Source of the DNA: JBCDCB01 sp039182735
GTDB lineage: Bacteria; Planctomycetota; Phycisphaerae; Phycisphaerales; UBA1924
Direction: 5' to 3'
Assembly (NCBI GenBank): GCA_039182735.1
Contig: JBCDCB010000032.1
Coordinates: forward strand, 1 to 39,081
Length of the DNA stretch: 39,081 nt
The notes under the pieces: generated by a model
Told to the model about the DNA's origin: nothing
Database searches by the model: none
The model's input: only the letters and a program-made list of their open reading frames with translations
Program-made: the position numbers and the translations under genes
Shown: in pieces, positions 7,866-15,078 of the stretch
Layout of the letters: each line of letters begins with the position of its first letter
Numbering within the stretch: position 1 is the first letter of the stretch

Positions 7866-8871
7866 CCGCCAACAGCGTCCACCCATTCCGCGTCCGCTCG
7901 GCGCGCTGCTCGAACCGATCTACCGCCGGGTGCTCGACAAACGCAACGCGTCGTTCGATGCGGGCGACAACGTCTCGCGCTTCAACGTCCCCGTCGTCAG
8001 TGTCGGCAACATCAGCGTCGGCGGCACCGGCAAGACGCCCTTCGTGCACTGGGTCGTGCGCACGCTCCGCGACGCGAACCGCCGCCCCGCGGTCGTGATG
8101 CGTGGCTACAAGTCCAGGCCCGGCAGACCCTCCGACGAGTTCCTCGAGCACATCGCGGCGCTCCCCGAAGCGGTCACCGTCATCGCCAACCCGAACCGCG
8201 CCGAAGCGATCAGCGATCTGCTCACCGACATCAAGCCGCCGGACTGCATCGTGCTCGACGATGGCTTCCAGCATCGGCGGGTCGCGCGCGACGTCGATGT
8301 CGTGCTCATCGACGCGACCCGCTCGCCGCTGAGCGACCGTTGCCTGCCGGCGGGCTGGCTGCGCGAACCGATCGATTCGCTCGAACGCGCTGACCTCGCG
8401 GTGCTGACACGGACCGACGCCGCGGACCCGGACGAGGTCGAACGCCTCACCAACGACCTGCGCATCCGGTTCACGCATCTGCCCGTGGCGCACGCGTCGC
8501 ACGCGTGGACAACGCTCGAAACGCTCGACGGCGAGCAGCCAGTCGCGTCGCTCGAAGGCACACGCGTCGTGCTCGCCTGCGCCATCGGGCACCCCGCGTC
8601 GATCCGCGTGCAGGCCGAAGCCCTCGGAGCCGAGGTCACCGATTCCGTCGATCGTCCCGACCACCACGCGTGGTCGCAGCGTGACCTGCGCGCGATCGAG
8701 CAGCGCGTACGATCGACGAACGCGGACGCCGCGCTCTGCACACGCAAGGACTGGGTCAAGATCCAGCGCCTCGACCACACATCGATCCCCTTCATCCGCC
8801 CCCGCCTCGGCATCGCGTTCCGATCGGGCGAGCAGGCGGCGACGGAGATCATCCACGCCGCCCTCGCGTGA
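7852..8871 (+). CDS. lpxK: Tetraacyldisaccharide 4'-kinase
   Basis: LpxK phosphorylates the 4' position of the lipid A disaccharide precursor at the inner membrane, using ATP. The 339-residue product has the family Walker A, VGNISVGGTGKTP (residues 51-63), then VMRGYKSR, and the LDDGFQHRRVARDVDVVLID motif, all diagnostic. The usual N-terminal membrane-associated segment (LGALLEPIYRRVL) is present. The start is the GTG at 7852, inside the end of the membrane-protein gene. With hldE and the heptosyltransferase-like gene, this indicates that the organism makes lipid A with a heptose-containing core, consistent with a Gram-negative outer membrane. Confidence 0.93.
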   Translation: MSRTDRQQRPPIPRPLGALLEPIYRRVLDKRNASFDAGDNVSRFNVPVVSVGNISVGGTGKTPFVHWVVRTLRDANRRPAVVMRGYKSRPGRPSDEFLEHIAALPEAVTVIANPNRAEAISDLLTDIKPPDCIVLDDGFQHRRVARDVDVVLIDATRSPLSDRCLPAGWLREPIDSLERADLAVLTRTDAADPDEVERLTNDLRIRFTHLPVAHASHAWTTLETLDGEQPVASLEGTRVVLACAIGHPASIRVQAEALGAEVTDSVDRPDHHAWSQRDLRAIEQRVRSTNADAALCTRKDWVKIQRLDHTSIPFIRPRLGIAFRSGEQAATEIIHAALA

Positions 8872-8902
8872 GATCCGGACGCTCCACGGCTACCCTTGAC
8901 GC

Positions 8903-10381
8903 GTGAGCAGCCTGCTGAAGACACTCGAGAACTGGCCTTCGCCGCGCGTGCTGGTGGTAGGCGACTTCATGCTGGACGAGCTCGTCTTCGGCGACGCCGA
9001 GCGCCTCACCGCCGACGCACCCGTGCCGGTGCTGCAGGTCCGCCGGCGTGAATCGACCCCCGGCGGCGCCGCGAACGTCTGCAACTGCCTCGACGCGCTG
9101 CGCTGCGAGGTGCTCGCCGTGGGCGTCGTGGGCGAGGACGACGCCGGCGACACGCTCAGCGCGAGCCTCACCGCACAGGGCATCGACGCTTCGGGCCTCG
9201 TGACCGACGCGACCCGCCCGACCACTCGCAAGCAGAGCCTCGTCGGGCTCGCCCAGCACCGCCACCCGCAGAAGATGTTCCGCCTCGACGAGGAGTCGCG
9301 TGAGCCTCTTCCGCATGGCATTCGCAATGCCCTGCTCGAGCGCGTGCGCAAGCGCCTCGCTTCGTGTGATGTGGTCGCCATCGAGGACTACAACAAGGGC
9401 GTGCTGTGCGACGAGACGTGCGCACAGGTCATCGCGATCGCGCGCGAAGCGGGCAAGCCCGTGATCGTCGATCCCGCGCGCATCCCCGACTACCGCCGAT
9501 ACCACGGGGCGACCGCGATCACACCCAATCGCAGCGAGGCGGAACTCGCGACCGGGATGCCCACCCACCTCGACGCCGACCCCGCCCACAACGCGGCGCT
9601 CGCGCGGGCGCTGCTGACCGACCTCGAACTCGACGCCGTCGTCCTCACGCTCGACCGTCACGGCGCGCTGCTGCTCGAACGCGGCGGCAACCCGCAGCCC
9701 ATCCCGACGCGCGCGCGCCAGGTGTACGACGTCACCGGCGCGGGCGACATGGTCCTCGCGGCGCTCAGCGCGGGCATCGGCGCACGCATGCCGTGGGCCG
9801 ACGCCACCCGCTTCGCCAACGCCGGCGCAGGCCTCACCGTCGAGGTCTTCGGTTCACAGGCGATCCCTTTCGAGCGCGTGCACCACGCCGTGCAGGTCGA
9901 GATGAGCGGGCTCAGCGGCAAGACGCGCACGCTCGAACAATCGCTCATCGAACTCAACGCGCACCGGCGAGAGGGCAAGCGCATCGTCTTCACGAACGGC
10001 TGCTTCGACATCCTGCACGCCGGGCATCTGCGTTTGCTCCGCGCTGCCCGTGCGCTCGGCGACGTGCTCGTCGTCGCGATCAACAGTGACGACTCCGTCC
10101 GCAGGCTCAAAGGCGACGACCGCCCGGTGCACAACCAGCACGACCGGGCCGACCTGCTCGGGGAACTCGAATCGGTCTCCATCGTCGTGGTATTCGACGA
10201 GGACACCCCCGAGCGCGCGCTCGAACGCATCCGTCCCGACGTGCTCGTCAAGGGCGGCGACTACACCAGGGACCAGGTTGTCGGCGGCGCGTTCGTCGAG
10301 TCCTACGGAGGACGCGTCGCGCTCGTGCCGATCGTCGAGGGACGGAGCACCACCGCCGCCATCTCCAAACTCGGGACCTGA
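8903..10381 (+). CDS. hldE: Bifunctional heptose-7-phosphate kinase / heptose-1-phosphate adenylyltransferase
   Basis: The 492-residue protein fuses two enzymes of ADP-heptose synthesis. Residues ~10-315 form a PfkB/ribokinase-type kinase (LVVGDFMLDELVFGD at the start, TPGGAANVCNCLDAL, and VTGAGDM near 275 with the catalytic aspartate). Residues ~345-492 form a nucleotidyltransferase (FTNGCFDILHAGHLRLL, with the HAGH motif, and LVKGGDYTRDQVVGG). The fusion order and length match the HldE/RfaE family. The product feeds the heptosyltransferase encoded upstream. The GTG at 8903 has no Shine-Dalgarno, but TACCCT lies six bases before it, so the gene may be transcribed leaderless from its own promoter as well as from the upstream unit. 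Confidence 0.93.
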   Translation: MSSLLKTLENWPSPRVLVVGDFMLDELVFGDAERLTADAPVPVLQVRRRESTPGGAANVCNCLDALRCEVLAVGVVGEDDAGDTLSASLTAQGIDASGLVTDATRPTTRKQSLVGLAQHRHPQKMFRLDEESREPLPHGIRNALLERVRKRLASCDVVAIEDYNKGVLCDETCAQVIAIAREAGKPVIVDPARIPDYRRYHGATAITPNRSEAELATGMPTHLDADPAHNAALARALLTDLELDAVVLTLDRHGALLLERGGNPQPIPTRARQVYDVTGAGDMVLAALSAGIGARMPWADATRFANAGAGLTVEVFGSQAIPFERVHHAVQVEMSGLSGKTRTLEQSLIELNAHRREGKRIVFTNGCFDILHAGHLRLLRAARALGDVLVVAINSDDSVRRLKGDDRPVHNQHDRADLLGELESVSIVVVFDEDTPERALERIRPDVLVKGGDYTRDQVVGGAFVESYGGRVALVPIVEGRSTTAAISKLGT

Positions 10382-10384
10382 ACC

Positions 10385-10495
10385 ATGACCCGGCGTGCGC
10401 ACGTCGCGATCCTGATGCCCCGCGGCCTCGACCTCATCCTCGCGGGCGAGAAGGACATCGAGTGCCGGCCCGCGCGCGCTCGGCAGACCGCATGA
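10385..10495 (+). pseudogene. Truncated ASCH-like mini-ORF coupled to nadC
   Basis: This 36-codon frame encodes MTRRAHVAILMPRG followed by LDLILAGEKDIECRPARARQ. The core, L-x-L-I-L-A-G-x-K-x-I-E-x-R, matches the N-terminal strand-helix-strand of ASCH domains (typically KPxxxxxIxxGxKxxExR), which bind RNA or nucleotides. A complete ASCH domain is about 100 residues, so roughly two thirds is missing. The frame starts three bases after the hldE stop and ends by overlapping the nadC start codon (ATGA at 10492-10495). It may be a decayed gene kept as a translational coupler for nadC, or a functional micro-ORF. The similarity is by eye only. Confidence 0.5.
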
Positions 10496-11415
10496 ACGAC
10501 GAATCGCTCCAAGACTTGTACGACGCCATCGAGTCCACCGGGCTGATCCGCCGCCTCTTCGAACTCGCCCGCGACGAAGACCTCGGCAAAGACGGGCACC
10601 CCGGGGACGTCACATCCATCGCATTCGACGTGCCCGATCACACCATCCGTGCGCACGTCCGCGCTCGAGATGCCGGCACGCTCGCGGGGCTCGCGTGCGT
10701 CCCGACCATGATCGACGTCTTCGCACCGCGCACGCTGTTGCAAAAAACCCTGGACGACGGCTCGCTGTTCGGCCCGGGCGACACGCTGGCCACGCTCGTC
10801 GGGCCCGCGCGCGAAGTCGTCGAGATCGAACGCACGCTCCTCAACACGCTCTCGCGCCTCTCCGGTGTCGCGACCCTCACCGCGCGCTACGTCGAAGCGG
10901 TCGGCAGCGGCACGCGCGCGCACGTCTACGACACCCGCAAGACCACGCCCGGCCTGCGCGTGCTCGAGAAGTACGCCGTGCGCTGCGGCGGCGGGCGTTC
11001 GCACCGCCTCGGGCTCCACGACGCGGTGCTCGTGAAGGACAACCACATCGCGTCGGTAGCCCCCGACTCGCTCGCGGAGCGCTTGCGCGCGGCGCGCGCC
11101 CGCGTCACCTCCCCGCTGCAGTTCGTGCAGGTGGAGGTCGATTCGCTGCCGCAACTCGACGCGCTGCTCGCGCTCGACGCCGGCGTCATCGACATCGTGC
11201 TCCTCGACAACATGACGATGGATCAACTCCGCGAAGCCGTCGCGCGGCGCGATGCGCACCAACCCTGCCTGCTCCTCGAGTGCAGCGGCGGCGTGCGACT
11301 CGACACGATCCGCGACATCGCGCGCACCGGCGTCGATCGCATCAGCGTCGGTGCGCTCACGCACCAGGCGGTTTCCCTTGACATCGGACTCGATGTCGGG
11401 ATCGACGGCGAGTGA
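10492..11415 (+). CDS. nadC: Nicotinate-nucleotide pyrophosphorylase (carboxylating)
   Basis: NadC converts quinolinate and PRPP to nicotinate mononucleotide, CO2 and pyrophosphate, the last step specific to de novo NAD synthesis. The 307-residue product shows the family blocks LLNTLSRLSGVATLT, the TRKTTPGLRVLEKYAV stretch with substrate-binding arginine and lysine, RSHRLGLHDAVLVKDNHI, and a C-terminal barrel end (LECSGGV, GVDRISVGALTH). I use the ATG at 10492, coupled to the mini-ORF before it, rather than the GTG at 10462, because the protein then begins at the usual N-terminal helix. The partner gene nadB lies about 12 kb away at 22797; nadA is not in the window. The stop directly abuts the convergent hscB stop. 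Confidence 0.92.
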   Translation: MNDESLQDLYDAIESTGLIRRLFELARDEDLGKDGHPGDVTSIAFDVPDHTIRAHVRARDAGTLAGLACVPTMIDVFAPRTLLQKTLDDGSLFGPGDTLATLVGPAREVVEIERTLLNTLSRLSGVATLTARYVEAVGSGTRAHVYDTRKTTPGLRVLEKYAVRCGGGRSHRLGLHDAVLVKDNHIASVAPDSLAERLRAARARVTSPLQFVQVEVDSLPQLDALLALDAGVIDIVLLDNMTMDQLREAVARRDAHQPCLLLECSGGVRLDTIRDIARTGVDRISVGALTHQAVSLDIGLDVGIDGE

Positions 11416-11907
11416 CTACTCGACCTGTTCGAGCAGCCGCTCGATGTAGCGCCACGCGTTGAGCGTCTGGCGGATCTCGGCGAGCCGATCCGGCGCGGGC
11501 GGGTTTCCGAGCGACTCGAACAGCGCCGCGACCCGCTCGACGTACCCGGCGCGTTGGACCTCGGCGTCCGCGCGGTGTTCGGCGACTTCCTCCGCGTCGC
11601 CCGATTCGATCGCCATGCGCAGATCCATGATCTCCATCAGGAAGCCGTCCGGCAGCGACGCGTCCGCTTCTTTGCTCGCCCCGCCCACCAGAGTGAGCAG
11701 CGCGTTGGCGCGGCGTTCGTCGTCGAGCAGCGTCTCCTTCGCGTCGTTCAGCAGCGCCACGGTGGCGAGCGCGCCGGCGTCGTCACCCGCCAGGTCGGGG
11801 TGGAGGCGCGCGGACTCGGCGCGCCACCGCCGGCGCACGGTGACCGGATCGACGAGGAAACGCGGCTCGAGACCCAACAGGCGGAATGGATCGGGTGTTG
11901 GCGTCAT
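11416..11907 (-). CDS. hscB: HscB-like J-domain co-chaperone
   Basis: The 163-residue protein has an N-terminal J domain (DPFRLLGLEPRFLVD, then ESARLHPDLAGD with the essential HPD at residues 36-38) and a C-terminal helical domain (LMEIMDLRMAIE and RYIERLLEQVE). This arrangement and length match HscB/Hsc20, which delivers the scaffold IscU to the Hsp70 HscA during iron-sulfur cluster assembly. No isc or hscA gene is adjacent, so the assignment rests on domain layout. The ATG at 11905-11907 has no Shine-Dalgarno; TATACC lies nine bases upstream on the minus strand, overlapping the -10 element of the divergent gene at 11956. The 3' end touches the nadC stop with no gap. Confidence 0.8.
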   Translation of the reverse strand: MTPTPDPFRLLGLEPRFLVDPVTVRRRWRAESARLHPDLAGDDAGALATVALLNDAKETLLDDERRANALLTLVGGASKEADASLPDGFLMEIMDLRMAIESGDAEEVAEHRADAEVQRAGYVERVAALFESLGNPPAPDRLAEIRQTLNAWRYIERLLEQVE

Positions 11908-11924
11908 CGCGTGCGCGGTATACT
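11898..11924 (+). promoter_or_regulatory. Probable sigma-70 promoter for the racemase-like gene
   Basis: TTGGCG (11898-11903) and TATACT (11919-11924) are separated by 15 bases. The expected transcript start is near 11931, followed by GGAGGAA (11944-11950) and the GTG at 11956. The hexamer read on the other strand gives TATACC, nine bases before the hscB ATG, so a shared divergent core is possible. The short spacer is a weakness. Confidence 0.4.
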
Positions 11925-11955
11925 GCCCGGTGGCGCAAGCGCCGGAGGAAAGACC

Positions 11956-12669
11956 GTGGCGAAGCATATCGGCATCGTGGCCGTCAGCCCCGAGGGATCG
12001 GCGCTGTGCTATCGCATGATCGGGCGGCGTGCGTCCGAGATCGACGATCCGGCCCTCCGCCCGCTGTTGACCCTCCACAACCGCCCGTTCAACGACTACG
12101 TCGATGCCCTGCAGCGAGACGACTGGAACGCGATCGCGCAGCTGCTGATCCAGTCCGCCCAGGCGCTCGCCGCCGTCGGCTGCGACTTCTGCGTCCTGCC
12201 GGACAACGTCGCCCATCACGCGCTGCAGATGGCGGAAGTCTCTTCTCCGCTCCCCTTCCTGAACATGATCGAACTCGTCGCCGACCAGGTCGAACGCAGC
12301 GGCTGCGACACCGTCGCGTTGCTCGGCACCAAGTTCGTCATGCGCGGCTCGACGTACCAGACGCTGCTCGGGCTCCGCGGGATCAAGCTGGTCATCCCGG
12401 AAGATCACGACGCCGACATGATCGACGAGATCATTTTCCGCGAAGCCGTGTACGGGCGCGTGCGCCCGGAGTCACGCGAGTTGGTCGAACGCGTGGTGCA
12501 CCGCCTGCGCGAGCGAGGGTGCGAGGCGATCATCCTGGCCTCGACAGAGGGCGCGTTGATGGTCGATCCGAGTGACGGCCCGGTGCCGGTGCTCGACCCG
12601 CTGGAGCTCCTCGCCGACGCCGCCATCGTGCGTGCGTGCAACGAAGAGTCCATGCGCGAGACGGCGTAG
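11956..12669 (+). CDS. Aspartate/glutamate racemase-fold protein lacking both catalytic cysteines
   Basis: The 237-residue length and the layout (KHIGIVAVSPEGSALCYR at the start, SPLPFLNMIELV, VALLGTKFVM, RGCEAIILASTEG) fit the Asp/Glu racemase family. In active enzymes a cysteine precedes NTxH in the first half and a second lies in GCTE in the second half. Here these read PDNVAH (Asp83) and ASTE (Ser196), so both thiols are absent. The E. coli relative YgeA keeps at least one cysteine, as I recall. The protein may be a non-racemase subfamily, for example a decarboxylase- or isomerase-like enzyme, or a binding protein. The GTG start has a good GGAGGAA Shine-Dalgarno. Fold assignment is fairly firm; activity is unknown. 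Confidence 0.75.
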   Translation: MAKHIGIVAVSPEGSALCYRMIGRRASEIDDPALRPLLTLHNRPFNDYVDALQRDDWNAIAQLLIQSAQALAAVGCDFCVLPDNVAHHALQMAEVSSPLPFLNMIELVADQVERSGCDTVALLGTKFVMRGSTYQTLLGLRGIKLVIPEDHDADMIDEIIFREAVYGRVRPESRELVERVVHRLRERGCEAIILASTEGALMVDPSDGPVPVLDPLELLADAAIVRACNEESMRETA

Positions 12670-12729
12670 ACCGCCAAAACAAAGTACGGCCTGGACCCCT
12701 TCGAGCCCCGGCCGCGATGGTTTATGCGT

Positions 12730-12745
12730 CGGGCGTAAACGCCCG
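12730..12745. terminator. GC-rich hairpin between convergent genes
   Basis: CGGGCG-TAAA-CGCCCG forms a perfect six-pair stem with a four-base loop, located between the convergent racemase-like gene and the redoxin gene. There is no clear U-tract on either strand, so a bidirectional terminator is only plausible. Confidence 0.4.
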
Positions 12746-12755
12746 TCCGATCCGA

Positions 12756-13406
12756 TTACTTCGCATACTTGACGCTGCAGCCGTAGGCCTTGGTCTCGGC
12801 CTGCGTGACGGTCTCGCCCGCGAGGATCTGCCCGAGGGCCTGATCGACGTAGTTGACCTTGGCGGAGCGCTCCTTGCGATCGCGTGGGTCGTCATCGATG
12901 GCGCCGTTGTAGCGCAGGATGCCGTCGGTATCGATGATGTACATGTGCGGCGTGGTCTTGGCTTCGTACATCTTGCCGACCTTGCCGGTCTCGTCGTTGA
13001 GGATCGGGTACTCGATGCCCCACGACGCGGCGTACTCGGCATCGATGCCGTGGGTCATATGACCCTCATGCGCCGAGTTGATCGCGAGCCACGTGACTTT
13101 CTTGCCCGAGTACTTCTCGTTGAGCTCTTTCATCGTGGGGTACGTGGCGTAGTGACGGACCACGAAGGGGCACTTGGCGTTGAACCACTCGAGCACAACA
13201 ACGTGGCCCTTCTCGGTGTACTCGCTGAGCGTGTGGCTGTTGCCCTCGTGATCGACCAGCGTGAAGTCGGGCGCCTTCTTGCCGACCTCGGCCTTCTTCA
13301 TGCCGTGGTGGTCCGCGTTGGCGCCGGTCCCGACGAGCGTCATCGCAGCGATCGCCGCAACACCCGCGGCAAGCCCTGCAAGCATTCCCTTGCGTCGTGA
13401 AGCCAT
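12756..13406 (-). CDS. Exported redoxin (thioredoxin-fold) protein
   Basis: The 216-residue product starts with a basic/hydrophobic export signal (MASRRKGMLAGLAAGVAAIA). The mature part opens with GKKAPDFTLVDHEGNSHTL, the standard AhpC/TSA-redoxin entry, and carries a single cysteine in FNAKCPFVVRHY (Cys79) at the peroxidatic/thioredoxin position. The second cysteine of a CxxC pair is absent. A further cysteine occurs near the end (TKAYGCSVKY), a conserved tail in this redoxin group and a possible resolving residue. AAAGGAG precedes the ATG at 13404-13406. The likely role is thiol chemistry or peroxide reduction in the periplasm. It lies about 100 bases downstream of a DsbD-N-like gene, which supports a shared redox theme. 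Confidence 0.8.
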   Translation of the reverse strand: MASRRKGMLAGLAAGVAAIAAMTLVGTGANADHHGMKKAEVGKKAPDFTLVDHEGNSHTLSEYTEKGHVVVLEWFNAKCPFVVRHYATYPTMKELNEKYSGKKVTWLAINSAHEGHMTHGIDAEYAASWGIEYPILNDETGKVGKMYEAKTTPHMYIIDTDGILRYNGAIDDDPRDRKERSAKVNYVDQALGQILAGETVTQAETKAYGCSVKYAK

Positions 13407-13482
13407 GACTATCTCCTTTGCTCTGAGCGGCGCGTCGGCGCCGCATGGGTATCTCGTTCGCCGCGAAGCGCAGCGACATTCC

Positions 13483-13500
13483 GCCCGGCACGTGCCGGGC
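13483..13500. repeat. Perfect 18-bp palindrome GCCCGGCACGTGCCGGGC
   Basis: The two nine-base arms are exact reverse complements. The element lies in the 103-base gap between the DsbD-N-like gene and the redoxin gene. As RNA it can form a seven-pair stem with an ACGT loop. It may be a terminator without U-tract, or a protein-binding operator for the redoxin gene, about 80 bases from its start. Confidence 0.5.
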
Positions 13501-13509
13501 TCTCCGTTC

Positions 13510-14367
13510 CTATCGCTCACCCGGCAAACCCGGATGCAACTCATACCAATGTGTTCGGCCTTCGGATTCGACCGCGAGCACGCCCCAGACGTCCTCCGCG
13601 TCGCCGCCAACCTCGTACTCGATGCGGATCGTGTCCCCCTCCGCGCGGCCCTGATCGAGGATCCGCGTCGGCACCGCATCTTCCGTCGGACCGGGCATCC
13701 AGGTCAGCACGTCGGCTCCCGCCGCCCGAAGCACGAGCGTGCGCCCGTCCCATGACGAGCGCACCGCCTCCGAGCCTCTCAGGGGGATGCGTCCGGATGC
13801 CGACGCGAATCGCCCCGAAAGACCGCTCGCGGCGCTCGAATCCGCAGGGTCATCGACCGATGCCGAGACGCTCGCGTCCCCGTTCCCGAGCAGGCAGACG
13901 TCTTTGCAGACCAGCCAATCGGCAGAAGCCTTGATCGACGCGTCGGTGGGGATCGTTGCGTCGTCGTCCGCGTGCAGCTCGTAGAAGAGAACGAGACGAC
14001 CGACATGCACGTAGTCCACGATGCCGCCGGCGAGGACCTTGCGGTCCGGGGCCGGCCAGCGCGGCCCGCTCACCGACACGCCCGCGGGCAGTTCCCATCG
14101 GACGTCGGGCGGCAAGCCCGTCTCGCCCGGGTTCAGCCAGTAGACGTACCAGTCGGGCTCGATATCAAAGACGACCGCGACCTCCGTGCTCGCACCGGAG
14201 CGGACCGGTCGATCGAGGACCAGTGACATCGAGACGAGCTCAGACCCGGTCTTCTCTGCGGGCGGAGAGCCGAACGCGGGCTCGCCGAACTGCGCGTGCG
14301 CCACGCCCGCGAGGGGCATCACGAGCGAGCAAACCAGCAACACGTTTCTGAGCAAAGACTTACGCAT
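13510..14367 (-). CDS. DsbD N-terminal-domain-like exported protein
   Basis: The 285-residue protein has a signal peptide (MRKSLLRNVLLVCSLVMPLAGVAHA). It then shows the immunoglobulin-like DsbD-alpha/DsbC-acceptor fold: a strand-rich domain with DWYVYWLNPGETGLPPDV, and the cysteine pair in ADWLVCKDVCLLGN, matching the active CxxxC of this domain. Full DsbD also has a membrane domain and a thioredoxin domain; neither is here, so this is a stand-alone periplasmic thiol acceptor or scaffold. The ATG at 14367 follows TTGGAG; an earlier in-frame ATG at 14385 adds six residues without a better ribosome site. The redoxin gene follows on the same strand. Confidence 0.7.
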   Translation of the reverse strand: MRKSLLRNVLLVCSLVMPLAGVAHAQFGEPAFGSPPAEKTGSELVSMSLVLDRPVRSGASTEVAVVFDIEPDWYVYWLNPGETGLPPDVRWELPAGVSVSGPRWPAPDRKVLAGGIVDYVHVGRLVLFYELHADDDATIPTDASIKASADWLVCKDVCLLGNGDASVSASVDDPADSSAASGLSGRFASASGRIPLRGSEAVRSSWDGRTLVLRAAGADVLTWMPGPTEDAVPTRILDQGRAEGDTIRIEYEVGGDAEDVWGVLAVESEGRTHWYELHPGLPGER

Positions 14368-14472
14368 TGGCTCCAATGGTACCAAGCGTGCGGCACGCGG
14401 TGTAGGAAGAACGCGCGACCGCCATCGCTTATTCTCCCATCACCCGAAAGGACGCCTGTCAAGGAGGACACC

Positions 14473-14901
14473 ATGCCGACCGCGCCCCGAACGTTCCTGC
14501 TGTTCATCGTGCTCTGCATCGTGGCGGCGTCGCTCGGCGCCTGCGGCCCGAAGGTCTCCGACGCCACCGTCACGCCCGTCGCGCCCGCCGTGGTTCAGCG
14601 ATGGGTCGAACGCGACAGCGGCAAGCAACTGCTCATCGACGTGCGTCCCGAAGAGTCGTATCGCGCGGGGCACATCCCCGGCGCGGTCAGCATGAGCACC
14701 GCCGACGTCAACGAACGCGAACGCGATCCGCGCCTACTGCGGTACTCGACGCTTGTGGTGTACGGGGAGGACGCCGGCAGCGCCCGCGCTCGCGCGATGG
14801 TCAAGCGGCTGATGGTCGCCAAGTACAAGGACGTGCGTCAGCTGCAGGGCGGGTACGCCCAGTGGACGTCGCTCGGGCTTCCCGTCGAGCGCGGGAACTG
14901 A
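14473..14901 (+). CDS. Rhodanese-like lipoprotein without the catalytic cysteine
   Basis: The 142-residue product has a lipoprotein signal: a hydrophobic stretch and the lipobox LGAC (Cys24). The rest is a single rhodanese domain: LLIDVRPEESYRAGHIPGAV (about 53-72, the CH2A motif) and a second half ending LQGGYAQWTSLGLPVERG. Where active sulfurtransferases have a cysteine after the VVY strand, this protein reads VVYGED (Gly98), so it should not carry persulfide. It is probably a binding or scaffold protein on the periplasmic face of the membrane. AAGGAGG lies about seven bases before the ATG. It diverges from the DsbD-N-like gene. The fold is clear; the role is open. Confidence 0.8.
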   Translation: MPTAPRTFLLFIVLCIVAASLGACGPKVSDATVTPVAPAVVQRWVERDSGKQLLIDVRPEESYRAGHIPGAVSMSTADVNERERDPRLLRYSTLVVYGEDAGSARARAMVKRLMVAKYKDVRQLQGGYAQWTSLGLPVERGN

Positions 14902-15003
14902 GCTCACGCAAAGAAAGGCCGCCCGACACCCGACCGGGCCGATCGTCGAGCACCGAGCGACCGTTGTGCCGCGCGCGACGACCGTTCGTCACCGCGCCGA
15001 AAT

Positions 15004-15035
15004 GGGCCACGCGCCGGACGTGCGGCGCGCGGCCC
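15004..15035. terminator. Strong two-part GC stem-loop between convergent genes
   Basis: GGGCC (15004-15008) pairs with GGCCC (15031-15035), and GCGCC (15011-15015) with GGCGC (15024-15028), giving a ten-pair stem with a two-by-two internal loop and an eight-base loop. It sits between the convergent rhodanese-like and fibro-slime genes. No U-tract follows. Confidence 0.4.
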
Positions 15036-15078
15036 CTGTCTCCCCCGTGGCCTATTCCCGCCCCGGGCGGATCGCGAA

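Noticed and set aside
10462..10491. Upstream GTG as the nadC start
   Set aside because: It would add ten residues unlike the family start. The ATG at 10492 is coupled to the preceding frame by an ATGA overlap.
12670..12755. GGCC-rich repeats as a second terminator
   Set aside because: The arms of the GGCCTGG...CCCCGGCC stretch do not pair well; only the 12730-12745 stem is convincing.
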